A stretch of 64,000 bases of DNA from Linderina pennispora (lineage: Eukaryota; Kickxellomycota; Kickxellomycetes; Kickxellales; Kickxellaceae), in NCBI RefSeq assembly GCF_002104995.1, contig NW_024468257.1, positions 62,001 to 126,000 of the forward strand, in the 5' to 3' direction. The notes beneath the pieces are model-generated. The model worked only from the letters and a program-made list of their open reading frames with translations, had not been told where the DNA came from and did no database searches. A program made the position numbers and the translations under genes. This document shows, piece by piece, positions 1 to 12,335 of this stretch. The stretch's first letter is position 1. Each line of letters opens with the position of its first letter.

Positions 1-1626
1 AATAAAAGCTGCGCGCCTGTCTGCGGATCCGCTGCCCTGCGCAGGTACTCGGGCAGTTTCTGCAGCTGCGCGTCGGTCGGGTTGGCCTGGCTGCTGGCGG
101 AAAAGTCTGGCGGCAGCCGCATCGCCACAATCTCTGTCGGGTTGAACCCGCCGCCAGGCGTCTGCCGCATTTTGCGCAGAAGCGGGTGGTCGTGTGTGAC
201 GCACGATGCATTGGAGAGATCGATAACCGACGATGGGGTGTGGCCGGTCCCGGTATCGCACGACGCCTGGTGGATCTTTGAGTATCCGTCGAACCCGCCT
301 AACGAGATTAATACAACCGCGTCGTTGGGGGGATTGGTTGTGTGAGTCGTTCATATGGAGATTAGCACATTGCGTATGTTTCGATCTGCACTAATGGGAA
401 TCATTTGGGGGAGGGAGCCATGCAGCTCGCTCGCCGCTCCAGCTCCCCAGAGAGCCTGACTCCAGAAACTACTCTTCAGAAAAGAACTTCACTCGCTTAC
501 CTTTGAGCACAAGCACCGGGCACGACTCGCCTGCCTCGCTCATAAACTTTTTCGCCAGCATGACCAGCGGCGACTCCTCGGACACTGTCTCCTCGGCCGT
601 CCCCTCGCCATACAGCACCACCCACGGCCCGCCCTTCCACCCGGCCAGCCGGGCCTTCTGCTCCTCCGACAGCACAAGAATCCCCGAGATCTGCTCGACC
701 GTCGACGACTTGCGCTTCAGCAGTGTTGTTGGCACCGACATGCTGACTGCCGTCGACACCCGCGACCTTGCGTACTGCGCTGCCCTGCGCACATCCACCA
801 CCAGCCCGGGCTCTGCGCGTGCCATGCGCTCGGCAAATTCTGCTGGCTCAATAAACGTGAGCCCAGCGACCTGCTCCCCCGCCTGCATCCTCGCCGCCTG
901 CCTTGCAGTATCGCCAGACAGCCCCGCCAACGCAAAGGGCGTCGCCGGCGGCAGCTGCAAGCTCGACGTATCCGTCTCCTGGCTCGCTACCGAGGGCGTC
1001 GGCGGCACCATCCCATTGAATCCCGCATTGACCCGTAGCCCGCTGGCAGCCAGATTGCGCGACACCAGGTCCTTGCGCAGCGAATTGATCGTCCCCGACA
1101 GATCCTTGGGCGTCGCCACATCGGAGCCGGCCGAAACCGGGTCCTGCCCGACCCCGTTCAATGTCACATACCGGTTCTGCTGGTACCCGCGCCGCATCGG
1201 CCCGGGCGTCGCCGGCGTCTTCGCCGACCACGTCGTGTGCTGCCTGGCCGGATCCCCAAACGTCATCTGGCCCGTCCGCGGCGTCTGATCCCATGCTGAC
1301 GACGAGGCGCTCGAGGGCCCGCTCAGATTCAGCTTCAGTCCGTTCGGCTTGCGCGCCCGCATGCGCTGCCCGAACGAGCTGCCCGAGCCTGTTGACGATG
1401 CGCTGCTCAGTCGGAATGGCCCCTCGGGGCTCTCCGCCGCCTTGCTGGGCGTCTCCGCCAGGGCTTCGTCCGGCGGCCCGTAGTATGAGGGTGCGCTTGC
1501 AAACGTCAAAGCAAAGCCTGTGTTGATGCCCGGCTGGCGCGGGGGCTGCTCCACTGGGTCGAAGCTGTCATGGCGCCTGCTGTCCGCAGTGCTGTCGCCC
1601 ACGCTGTGCGACAAACTCGGGTCCAT
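1..1626 (-). CDS. Pyp-type protein tyrosine phosphatase, rhodanese domain plus start of PTP domain (partial, runs off left edge)
   Basis: Two exons, 1626-501 and 298-1 (minus strand), joined across a 202-nt intron. The donor is GTAAGC just after the codons for LVLK and the acceptor is TTAG at 300-299. The join gives a VLVLKGGF stretch, the usual C-terminal end of a rhodanese fold. The rest of that fold (VVDVRR...) sits at about residues 265-380. The first about 250 residues are low-complexity and Ser/Pro-rich. After the rhodanese domain comes a linker and then LPEYLRRAAD, like the entry to fungal PTP catalytic domains; the CX5R signature lies beyond the window. Fission yeast Pyp1/Pyp2 share this order and dephosphorylate stress MAP kinases; that role is inferred here. 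The rhodanese Cys loop is not evident, as in other Pyp proteins. Start chosen at ATG 1626, because the longer open frame upstream begins with GTG. Confidence 0.83.
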
Positions 1627-2214
1627 GCTTTTTTGGTTGAACACAGAGAACCTCTCTCCTGCTTAATGAGCTGAAATGGGGAGCCAGAAGAGAGCGCGTA
1701 TATGCTGAAGAGAGAGAAAAGGAAAGAAGGTACGCTCAAGTAGCGAACAATAAAAAGGATGGGCTGCTGCGAAATTTGAAAGAGGCCCGATTGCCTGAAG
1801 CCAAAGAGAAATGCAAGAAAAACAAAAGAGTGTGTGGAAAGATAGCGGTGAGCAAAGGAAAAAGGGCAGGTGTGCCTGCAAAGGAGCTCGTTGAAAGAGG
1901 GGAGCTCTTGCCAGTCTGCGCACCGGCTGGTGGCACGTGATCAAGGGAAAGCTAGAGCCAGCTCGACCAAGCGCTGTGGCCATGACGATGCCATGATGTA
2001 TTGAATAAACCTCTTTGCAGAGATGTGACCGCAGAACCACGGCACATGCTGGTGGAAATCAAAGGGATGAATGTTGGTCTACTAATGAAACATGCAAAGA
2101 AAAGGAAAACCAAATACAAAAAGTGATGAAAAACGACATACGATAATAATGTTAGTGAATGGTGAATGGTGGTTGGAAAGCACCTTGTGAAGTTCTAGCA
2201 GACTGCCATGGTGT
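1627..2214. other. Intergenic, 588 bp
   Basis: Holds the promoter and leader of the phosphatase gene and the 3' flank of the BED/aldolase gene downstream; both are on the minus strand. Short open frames are present but show no family resemblance. Minus-strand TTTC/TCTC-rich runs occur at about 1650-1800. No clear TATA box seen. Confidence 0.5.
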
Positions 2215-4633
2215 TCAGCTACTCTGCGCCCTGCGCAGCTGCTCGGTGGCTCCAGCACTGAGAAGATCTGCATCATTGGCAACAACGACCATGCCGAACC
2301 CTTGCTGGATCCGCATCCTCGCGGTATCGCCGTCGGCGCAGTCAATGCCGAGCGGCACGTTGAGCTGCCCGGCTGCACGGACAATCCGGCCCAACGCCCC
2401 GCCCACCGGAATGCTGCCGGGGACTCTCTGGATCGGCTCCACCGGCATGGGCGATGCATGCCCGCTGGGCAGATTCTGCGGCCGCACAAACGCCGCGTCC
2501 ACGCCCGGCACCGCCAGGATCTCGTGGATCCTGTCCACCGCCTCGGTGCTCTCGATCTGCGGGATCACCAGAACATCGCCCTCGTCAGGCCTCGACATGG
2601 GTGGCGACGACCGCCCTGCCTTGGCCACTCTCACGACTCCCCACAGCTGCTCGCCGCTGTGCACGCCGGTCACGATGACTCCATGTGCTCCCACATCCAC
2701 TGCCAGTCGCACCACCTCCTCCGATGCCCCGACCGGGAGACGCAGGATTGCCGAGCACCGCTGCGTCGCCGTCACTGCCGCCACCATCTCGGCCACCACG
2801 CTGGCGTTGTGCGGCGGAAACCCGTCGATGTCTATCAGCGCCCAGTCGAACCCGAGCCGCGCCGCCAGCTGAGCCGTCACCGGGCTGGCGATGCTCAGCA
2901 CCACGCCGCACCCAGGCACGCCCGACTGCAGCTTCGAGCGCAAAATGTTGCTATGCGCGGGCGTCTGCGACATTGGAGATGTGCTGTGGGTCGAGCGGAA
3001 GCTGGAAATCACTGCGTGGTGCCGCTTGTTGAACCCGTTGTTTGACGAGGCTGGCGAGGATCGCAGCCCCCAGCTGGTGCCGTACGGATGGAACCCATGA
3101 GAACTGCCCATTGGCGCAGAATGCGTGTGCGCTCCATGGCTTGGGGGTGCCTGGCTGATCGCCGGCAGATCCAACGGCCTAGGGTAGCGAAGGTTCGGCC
3201 GTGGCAGCGGTCTTGGCAGGCTGTGCATGTCACTGCTGTGAGTCATGCCCACTGCTGGTGGTTGAGACGGTGGTGGTGGTGGTGGTACGCTGGTGCTGCT
3301 GTATTGGGCAGCGGGTCGAGGACTCTGGTGCGGGTAGTGCTGTGGCCGCACTAGTGGCTGTGAGTACTGAGAATTGTCGTGCCCGACTGGCGGTATATTG
3401 GATGTGATTGCTGACGACAGTGGCGGCAGCGTCGGCAGCAGCGGTGCTGTGGTCGGCGACGGAATGAGACTCACTGGCCCCACATTTTGGAGCTCAGCCA
3501 TAGAACTACAGCGACAGAACAGAAGCCCCCATGTTTTAGTCAGCATTCCATGGCCTGTTTTCGCTCCCCTGATCCATGGGATGACCGACCTGCGTGTGTG
3601 TGCGTGTGTTATTATCAGCAGAAGCTGTGGTAGATCCCAAAACCTCCCAGTCATCCACAAAATAAAAGAGCGAGATGACCGCCCGCTTTCATGACAAAGG
3701 AGGAGCAACCCCAAATATGGAAGGCAAGCCAGGCTACAAGAGGAACGGATCGTTTTCTCTGCCCAGTGGAGCACAAGCTAGCACATCATTGCTGCTGAAT
3801 CACATTTTAGCACCAAGGGAAAAGCCCGTAAACCGGCTGCGATGGGTCTGCTCCTGCTTTTGGCAGGGGGCACAGAATCTGGATTTTCTGCCAGAGTGGA
3901 AAAAGCGCCAAGAGTGGAGTGGAAATGAAAACTCGGGACCGAGGGTTCCGGAGCCAGATCAAGCTTGGCACGCTCCGATGTAGATTCGAGCCAGCCATTG
4001 TCGCAGCTGCCAGCTCGCTTAGAAACTGTCCTCTCTACCTCGCCCCCCAAAAAAAGGACCGATGTCCGAACAGACACATCGTCCAAGCAGCATTGAAGCA
4101 CCGAGATGGGTGGGGGCGAGGGCGAATAGGCCCGCATAAAACACGATATGCAAGCGTGCTGGCCACCATGCATCTGCACGAATTCCAAACAAAATCCCGA
4201 CCTGCTTTTTTTTATCAAGCCTGTATCATTTTTTGTCGTTTCCGGCAAATCCTTCTTACCTTGTTATCTTGGCCTTCTTGACTTTGGACTCGGCCGACGC
4301 CGTCGATGCCGAGCTCGTTGATCTCGGCGAGTGGCAGAACCGCCGCTTCACCTCCTCGTCAACAAACCGGCACGTCGCCAGATGCCGCTGCATCAGGTCG
4401 CCGCGCGCCGGCAGCCGGTCCTTTTTGTACAGCGCCCGCCCGCTTTTTATGCACGCAATGCACCACACGAACCGGTGGCTGTGGTTGGCCATCTCGCCCG
4501 TGTCTTGGAAATGCGCCGAGATGCCGAGGCGCGGACGGCCTGGCTTGCGGACCGGCGGTTCGGTCTCGAGCTTCACGTAGATGGGCAGCTCGGCCTGGCG
4601 TCCGCGCATGTCGTCGTCGCTGTGGGACGGCAT
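2215..4633 (-). CDS. BED-like zinc finger + HpcH/HpaI aldolase fusion, degenerate paralogue
   Basis: Predicted 554 aa from two exons, 4633-4260 and 3505-2215. Exon 1 ends AAG|GTAAGA, a strong donor. The acceptor CTGTAG (3507-3506) follows a TGCTGACTAA branch site and a pyrimidine-rich run. Frame is kept (phase 2). Exon 1 encodes an AT-hook-like KPGRPR (residues 30-35) and a BED-like finger with C58, C61, H84, C88. Exon 2 starts with a Pro/Ser/His-rich linker and then an HpcH/HpaI aldolase/citrate-lyase-type TIM barrel at about 310-554. Compared with the paralogue at 14365-17406, the metal-site EH is replaced by DG (IDIDGF), the YPPxGxR loop is missing and the metal-binding Asp of GPxD is Asn (RPQN). 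Arg of RLP and Glu of QIE remain. Catalysis therefore looks lost. The 754-nt intron is long for this window, so two separate genes (second starting at ATG 3501) remain possible, but the paralogue's structure argues for one. Confidence 0.75.
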
Positions 4634-7506
4634 GGTATGTGGGGGCTTTTGGACGAGTATTGTGATATCCAGCGTGAAAGAAGGATAGAATGAAAATAAC
4701 AGGAGGTATCAGGGAAGAGGAGGCAGCAGAGGCAAAATACAGAAAATAACCGGGCTTGGTACGTGCAAAAAAGGGAATGGCGAACAGTGAAGTGCTGCGA
4801 GCCTCTATAAATAGGGTCTGCTAGTCTAATAAGAAAAATGAGGTCAACTGGAGGAAGAAGGGGAGGAAAAAGCATGCGAATAAGGAACCGGGATTTCGTG
4901 GGCTGGGCTGCTCCTGTGCATTTATACTCTACTCCAAGGAAATGGATAATTAACGACAGAGAAAACCCGGGGGAATAAGAAAAAAGTGATCGGGTACATT
5001 GACGGGTGGTCAGGGGCCCGGGCCTTTGCACCCCCCTGGAGTCTATTTTTGGTCGGCCTTGACAGACAATATCTGAAGGAAGGCGCCTTCAGAGCCAGCC
5101 TGTCTCCCCAAAAAACCACTCTTTTACCCACCTGCTATTTTCTACAGCCAGGATGCACGCAATGTTTTCACTCCTCGATTGTCCACACACACCTGCTGTG
5201 TCCATTTTCTATTTTCCTTGCCCTTCTCTGCATGTACATGATCTTGGTGTGGGCTTGGCTCAAACGCTTTTATTTTTGGGGAAGGGGATGCTGTGGACGA
5301 GGGAGGGAGCGCACGCAAAACGATGGCTGGCTCAGTCGTTATTACGCAGCCACTCCATTCAGCGTGTATGTCTGCCATGTCCCATTGTCAGCAGCCCGCA
5401 ATCGGGAAGAAAAGGCTGTGTGAAGGAGTAGGGGCGAGCTTCTCTATTCGGAACGCATTGTAGCTGCCGCTGATTTCCTCATACATGCACCACCACTCTG
5501 CATCCCCATGTCACGCCTGTCTGGTGATTGGCCCACGGGGCGATCATTGTCGCATCTGTTCAGGGCGACGAGCGAGAAACAGCCGGCGTGTGTCGACGCT
5601 GCATGTGTGAACACGAACGGCGAATGGGCATGACCTGGGCTGGGTTCGGGAATGACATCGGCTGGTTCGTCGTTGCGGCCAGCAAGCAGCTTTCCTCCAC
5701 GATGTGCCGGCAGCCTGACCACCGCAGCGGAGTTGCAAATAAAGAAGGGGGCATGACCCGAGCTCTATGTCCATCACGCGTCCGTTCCCAGCCCACAGTG
5801 ACCAACGGCGTCAAGCCTTGGCTTGGCGAGAGAGAGAAAATCACAGATGCAAAACAGCGCACGGGCTGCTGCGTAAAATAGAGGGGTTAAAAATGCACCC
5901 GCAATCACATGCAGCGTGCGTGACGAACACCAACGCAAGCTAACGCCCATTCTGTTTTTATTTTTTGGGATTCGCCGGCCCTCGCCCCGCTGTGCCGTAT
6001 GCGGGCTGCGGCAGTTCCACGATCTTCGCCTGCCTTATTCGCACCTTCGGTGCAACAACCACGGCAGATTCATTATTTTGACATTCAAGCAACAACAAAC
6101 ACGGTATCCTCTACGTGTCCAGCCAATAGTCGCCCGGCGGGCCTGTATGCAATCGGAGTTGGGGGTGCGGGTTAAAAAGGCGATGTGCATTTTCCCTTCC
6201 TCAACAACACACGCCCTGGGTGGGGCAGGGGACTATGTGCGTGCGGCGATCCTGGGTGATTTCTGGGAATAGCCAGCGTGGTCGCCATAAGCCATGGGCT
6301 CGGAAATGATCGGCCCAGAGCCCCAGCAGACTAGAGTCAATGGCAGTAAATGAGCGCAATATATATTTTACATTACCCCCGAAAACGCCATTTACTCGTC
6401 CACGGCGCTCTCTTTCCACCCAGCCACCCTGCCCTTTCTGCATAAATTCATCCTTTTCATCCGGAAACTCGCTAACCGTGTTGCGCTCACTGATACCCGC
6501 CGTGCACCGCCTATCCACCCGGTCAATGGCGAGACAGGGATCCTGGCGGAATGCCTCAGGCGCAAGACAATCAGACGGAGCTGCAGAAACAATCCCAGGT
6601 AGGCTTTCTTTCCTTCCCGTTCCTCCCCCGATTGCCCGCAGCAGGAAACTTGCTGCCAGCTGCAACTGCGCAGACAAGAAACCTGAGCCGTTCCTCTCGC
6701 ATCCCCCAATGGGCCTGCAACTGCCCGTTATCCACGCCCTTTCTGTGCGCTGATGTTGCTGCTCGCAATCGTGCATTGCCATTTATTTTTGGGGATGCCG
6801 GCAGAGGGGCAGCGCATGCAGCATGTATGGTGCGCCAATCCACTTCTCAGGAGACGCGCGGCACCCTTCAATCCTACTATCTTTCCTTTCTTGATTGTAC
6901 TATGGATATTTGCTGCTGCTGTTGCTGATTCTAGCTGGCCACCTCTCGCCGCCAGTAGCATCTCTCTGCCACATCCTATTAGCCCAAACGGGGAGGGGTC
7001 ATTGGCACCATGCTATTCATCAGCCAGCGCTGATCATAACTGCCTCGGAAATCTCCCTCTGGACATGCTTCGTGCTCAGCCAAACTGCTAGTTACAAAGT
7101 GGCACATTATCCTGTGGAAACTAAGCCTCGCCCTCAACCCTTGCTGCAGCTGCTGCGACTGCTGGCTCGGCTGGTTCGGCTGCGTAAACACCTGGCAGCA
7201 AAAGGTTTGGAGGCTTGTTGCGCTGCCCATTGCATACACAGACAATGTGTCCAATTGAGGGTACATTCACATTGCACTATTCCTACCCATTCATGGCCAG
7301 CACCCAATTATTCCTCAGCGATCATGATAATACGAGTTTCTACTGCGTCATTGCTTGTGAAACGTAACTCGCTTGTGTTCTAGCGGAACCATAAGCGGTC
7401 ACACAATATTGCTATCTTTAAAAGTTGGGTCAACCTGGGTTCTTCATGCAGCGCCATCACACCAATCTGTTTAGCTTATATTGTACGCTCGTGTAAACAT
7501 AATAAC
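4634..7506. other. Large divergent intergenic region, 2.9 kb
   Basis: Lies between the minus-strand BED/aldolase gene and the plus-strand FCP1-like gene. Open frames on both strands are short, lack consistent codon character and match no family I know. Pyrimidine-rich tracts occur. No tRNA-like B box, snRNA or transposon ends found. Likely regulatory DNA, with unrecognised non-coding RNA possible. Confidence 0.5.
4806..4813 (-). promoter_or_regulatory. TATA box of the minus-strand BED/aldolase gene
   Basis: TATTTATA on the minus strand, about 170 nt upstream of the ATG at 4633. It also reads as TATAAATA on the plus strand, so its direction is inferred from the gene. Confidence 0.4.
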
Positions 7507-8490
7507 ATGCTTCCAGCACTTGCTGGCGGCTCTGCTCCTGCCGACAATGTAGGCTTGGCAAACGGAAAAGGAAGTCGTAACTACATGCCCAAGCCATCCA
7601 GCCCGGACAATGCCAGAATGGATACGGCCAGCACAGGGAAAAACGCCAGCGTGAAGAAAAAGAAGAAGCCGAAAAAGGCAAAGAAGCGCAAAGGTGATCG
7701 CTCACCAGCAGATGTGTGGCTGCTGACACCGCTGAAGCACAACTGGACGGACAGACACTGGCACGACTTTGCCCAGAACGAGCGGGCCACGCCTTTTAAG
7801 GAACTACTTGTTTTGGATCTCAATGGCACGCTGCTGAAGCGCGCCCCTGTCAGCAAGACGCGCGCCGACGGACAGCGCGGCCGCCGAGGGTACCTGCGGC
7901 CGTACCTGCACGAGTTTCTGCGGTTTGCGCTGGACAACTTTGCTGTGATGGTATGGAGCTCAGCGCAGGCGCCAAGTGTTCATGATATGCTGGCAGTGGC
8001 CTTTGCCGGCATGGACAAGGAGCTGGTGCGTGTGTGGGACAGGAGGTTCTGCGAGATCGATGGCGGGTACTTTAAAAAGTCCCTGGCCATGAAGGATTTG
8101 CGAAAGATTACGGACGGATACACGCTGCAGGACTCGCCATTCCGCCGCATAATAAACAAGTTCGACAACGTCGGATACACCGGCATTGATGCTGCGTCCA
8201 AGGGCAAGTGGTCGCTGGACAACATTGTGCTTATCGACGATTCTGAGGAGAAGGTGTTGCAGCCCGATTGCCACCTGTTTATCAGCACGTACGAGGACCA
8301 CAATAAGCCCGACAGCGAGCTGAAAAAGGTCACAGAATACCTGAAGGCGTATGCAGAGAACCGCACCAAGTACGGGTGCCTGGTGGCATATATGCAGCAG
8401 TGCCAGTGGTCCGAGTTCAAGGCCAATTCCAATGTGAGTTCTCACAATTCCCTCAGATCCGATGTGGTTGAGGACCCCGACAAGATCTGA
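7507..8490 (+). CDS. FCP1/SCP-like HAD phosphatase (NLI-interacting-factor family)
   Basis: Single exon, 327 aa. A lysine-rich run at 50-62 looks like a nuclear localisation signal. The FCP1 homology domain spans about 97-285. HAD motif I reads LVLDLNGTLL (D104, N106, T108), motif II VMVWSSA at 147-153, the conserved Lys is in KGKWS near 234, and motif IV is IDDS at 243-246. The family dephosphorylates phospho-serine/threonine, often on the RNA polymerase II CTD. In the usual DxDxT motif the second Asp, the general acid, is Asn here; DLNGT is recurrent in a subgroup of fungal FCP1-domain proteins, so activity is uncertain. The gene stands alone between the two BED/aldolase paralogues with no operon-like neighbour. 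Start at ATG 7507 gives a normal length; an in-frame Met at residue 27 is an alternative. Confidence 0.85.
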   Translation: MLPALAGGSAPADNVGLANGKGSRNYMPKPSSPDNARMDTASTGKNASVKKKKKPKKAKKRKGDRSPADVWLLTPLKHNWTDRHWHDFAQNERATPFKELLVLDLNGTLLKRAPVSKTRADGQRGRRGYLRPYLHEFLRFALDNFAVMVWSSAQAPSVHDMLAVAFAGMDKELVRVWDRRFCEIDGGYFKKSLAMKDLRKITDGYTLQDSPFRRIINKFDNVGYTGIDAASKGKWSLDNIVLIDDSEEKVLQPDCHLFISTYEDHNKPDSELKKVTEYLKAYAENRTKYGCLVAYMQQCQWSEFKANSNVSSHNSLRSDVVEDPDKI

Positions 8491-11055
8491 ATGTACCGCA
8501 GCCTATGCCAATCTAACAGACTTCTTTTTACTGCTATTGTTTAGTATGCGAGTGCCCAAGTAACCGTTACTGTTGACAGGCGGTTTCCGAATACCCACAT
8601 ACGATTTACGTAACACTTGCCATTGTGCCAACCAATATACTGGAATAGGATTAGCCAACGCCTATGTGGTTGAGAATGGCGTATAGATGTGTGAATGCCA
8701 CAGCCATTAACCGCTAATTCAAATCTACTGAATATGTCTGAAACGGGGGCTTCACCGAAGATAAATGCCTACATGCCACCGCCTTGACAATCGTTTTGAG
8801 GTTGAATGTACGGGCGTGGGCCAATGGTATACACCATAGCCTGACCCAACATGCGCATTACGTGGTTGGTTGTTTGGAGATTAGATGCCATTTTGATCAT
8901 TATTACGGTAATGACTGTGTGTGAATCTTGTGGTGGTGGTGGTGGTTGGGTGGCATGCAGGCTGACATGTCCGGGTGCGCATGCATCCGGAGTGCGTCAT
9001 TATGGAGGTGCTGGCGGGTGTCTCAATCGTCCGCTGTGTGTCCAGCTGACCAGAAAGAAAGGGAACACCCGCTCATTCTCTAAAACTGTGAACAGCATCC
9101 GAAATCAGCCATACGCAAGCCGGGCTGGATTGTTGGAAGACCGCGTGGTGAGTGCGGTGTTTTTGGGAAAAAAGATATGCAGCTTGGTGATGTTGGGGAG
9201 GGATGTTTTGGACATTTCGCCTTGGGCATGATGCAGAGCTTTTTCCCCTGTTCCCTTGGCCAATGCAGCGATTACCGCTCCTCCCCACCAGCTCACGGCG
9301 AGACCGAGAGAGGGAAAAAGGCACACATATTGCACCACCACCAATAGGAGTGCCATGTATGAGATACATTAATTGACTGGCCATGTGGACTGGTGCATGA
9401 GCCAGCGGAAAATAGATGGTGCTGTTATCTCTTGCGGTATCGATTGATTGCCAGATAGGAAGCAGGTCTGTCACTCGCCAAGCCAATCACGGTTTTGGAG
9501 GGTGACAGATAATGGACTGCAAATTCACCGAGGAGTCTAGCTAGTCGTAGGGATACCAGTTACATTCATTTCTGAACAGCCGGTGCGCAAAGGGGGGCGG
9601 CCCTATTCATGAGCCGAGCACCGCCCAGGGATTTGCGGCCGGGTTGGGACTCTCGGAATGCACAAAAAGCTGGGCTGATTCCTCCTGCTCACGGACGAGC
9701 GAGGGGATCCACACCCTTGGCCGTCGCATGTGACCGACAGTCAGTATATACCACACAGTTATGTGCGTGGCATTCATGGTTGCGGAATACTGCGCGGCGG
9801 GACATGCCACCTGGGCCTGGCAATAGGTGCACCACTGCGGTACATCCACGTACACTGGTGTATTGTGCCTTTCGCCTCGTTGCAAAGGAACATGAGCCGC
9901 GGCAGATCCGATTCATGGTGCGCGGCCCATGTGGGATCCTCCGTTCATGGTGGAGGATCATTTTTTGGAAAATAAAAACTTTATGCTGCGGCACTATTTC
10001 CTACCTGTAACATCCGGGAGAACGAGGAGCGGCATCTGAAAGCTTATTCGAGCAGACAGCCGTTGCCACAGAGCAATTGGGGAGGGAGGCGGCGAAGGAG
10101 CGTGGAGCAAGAGATCGCCGCCTCGACAGTCCTGCGTGCCCCTCCCTTTTCGGCCAACAATAACGCGAAAATAAACAGGCCGAGTCCGAGCGTGCATGAA
10201 TGTGAACGGTCCCTAACCGCACGCCCGCCTCCCATTTGCCAAGCCTAAGCCCCACGCCAGTGCTCCACGGGTTGGTTAGCCAAAGCGCATACACGATTGC
10301 CTGAGAACGAAAGATTCTGGGATACAGTGGGATTGTCCAAATAGCATGCAACTTCTTTCGAACACCCTGTTCCACCAGCACGAAATGAAACCGGCCTCCT
10401 GCGGCAAAGAAACAGCAGGTTCTTTGGGCAAAATGGGTGCGAAATGTGCCTGATGGACTGGTTTATGCGGATATCGACATGGCCAGCATTGACAATCCCT
10501 AACTTATTTTGCTAGAATCGTCTTGGTCAACTGCCTAACCCCCGCCATCACCACAACACAGACTGCAATCAATGTAGGTACTGCATTCGCAAGAACGGTA
10601 TTTGAAAAAGGGTAATGCTGGAGAAGCGGTGACATGCACTTTCCTGGATGTGTCACTGGCAATCACCGAAGGTCTTCGATTTCAAACCCCGCTCACTATT
10701 TTTTTTCCTCCCAAAGCACACGCGTCTATCGCCAACTTTTTTTGCTTTAAATACCCTGTGCCTCCCAGATTCAGGGCACTCATCCGCGCTCTTCCCCCAC
10801 CCTCCCCTTATTTATCTTCTTATCCATGGTCTAGGGTGTATATACTTTCTACAACGCGTTATTTTCTATCTGTTATCTCTCCGCCTTATTTTTCGGTTTA
10901 GCTCTCCGCAGTCGAGACGCGCGTTATTTTCGTGACTCCAGTAGGTTCGATAGGCCGCAAAAGATAATCACATCCACCAGTATCAACTGTGTGCAGAATT
11001 GCTGACGTCTACATGGACAAATCAGTTGTGTTCGCTGGTCACTCTCCTCTCTCAG

Positions 11056-11110
11056 CGCAGCACAGCACAGCACAGCGCCGCACAGCGCAGCACAGCACAC
11101 CGCACCGCAT
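11056..11110. repeat. CAGCA/CGCAG low-complexity run
   Basis: Interrupted GCAGCACAGCACAGC-type simple repeat on the plus strand, non-coding context. Confidence 0.7.
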
Positions 11111-12304
11111 CGCAGTGCTGCAGAAGCTGCCGAAAACAAACTTGTACCTCTGCTCCCCAAATTAGACCATCCCCTTTCTGCTCGTGTTTTTAATGGGTAC
11201 CCTCTTGCCCGCTTCCCTTTTTTACTACGTAGGAATCCCCTTTTCTCGCCTGTTGCGCACTATTTCCTCCTTTTTGCATTTGTACCTATTGCCCAGGGTC
11301 ATAAACCCCTGCTCAGCGAAACAGAAAACAAGCACCAATTTAAACAAAGGTAAGGACACCCAAAGGTGTGCCGGGCAGCGTACTATACGCGGTCCAGACG
11401 CCGAGCAGAGTCTCAGCAAGCCCCCCTCGCCTCCCGCTGCTGCTATTTTTAACCTTAACGGGGCCAGCATTACGCGTATAGCGCGGCAGGCTGTGCAGTC
11501 CTCTGTTCTCTGCCTGGGCGGCGAAGAGGGAAAAGGCGCGGGCTGGAGCGGTTTCCTGATTTGACCAGCATGCGCTTGCCTTCTCCCCGCAATGGCAGAT
11601 GTGATAATGAACAAGGGGCGTTACTTTTTCTGGGCGTTTTGTCTGTGCACCATATTTCAAACTCCGCCTCAGTCTGTTCTGTGCAGCGCCTCTGTCTCCA
11701 GCGACCCGGCAAATAGCAGAGTACAGCGTCGCCTTGTCTTCCCGGAAGGGGATCTGTCTCTGTGCTTCGCGCAGCCCCTCCAAAAGTTACGTGCACTCCC
11801 TCCATGTTATTCCTATCCACGGGCTACGCCTATTTTCCGCCCAGCACGCCTGCACACCACAACCCCACCGCGTGAGCAGCGGAGCCTATTATGCACATAC
11901 TGTTATAATAAGCAGTTCCTGCCATTGTGACCCACCCCACCTGTCTGCACCCGCACCCGCACCCTGTCTGATTGTCCCAGGGGCTTGCCGAGTGCCTCTC
12001 CTTCGGCGTAACCCGTTTCCCAGCAGGGTTGAGTGATTTTTGGGTCCCCTAGGATCAGCGGCTCCTGCTCCACTCTCCACTCTGTCTCTCTGGGATCTCC
12101 AGGCCACTCTCATTACTGGTCGCACCTTTTCAATTGTGGTATCAATCGTGGATTGATTGCCAAGGCCGAGAGAGCTACAGCTCTTGCCAGTCTTTCTCTG
12201 CCGCTCTATGCTGAAGGGGAGAGAGAGCCAATCACTGCGGTCTGTGGCCAGCTTCTGCATTTGCCAGCCTGGGCAAAAAGGAAGGGGCATTGTCTACAGG
12301 CAAG

Positions 12305-12335
12305 CGGGCAGGCGGGCAGGCGGGCAGGTAGCCAG
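12305..12335. repeat. Short tandem repeat, about 4 units of GGGCAGGC
   Basis: Head-to-tail 8-bp units followed by degenerate copies, in the intergenic region. Confidence 0.7.

Noticed and set aside
503-1288. Plus-strand open frame of 261 codons
   Set aside because: Antisense to the phosphatase gene whose rhodanese domain and splice junction are clear.
1627-1644. GTG start giving a six-residue longer phosphatase
   Set aside because: GTG initiation is unlikely in a fungal nuclear gene when ATG 1626 follows in frame with a good context.
3778-4248. Open frame inside the 754-nt intron of the minus-strand BED/aldolase gene
   Set aside because: No similarity to the paralogue's linker; splice signals on both sides exclude it, though a small extra exon cannot be ruled out.
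10936-10975. GGTTCGATAGG resembling a tRNA B box
   Set aside because: No matching A box or cloverleaf around it.
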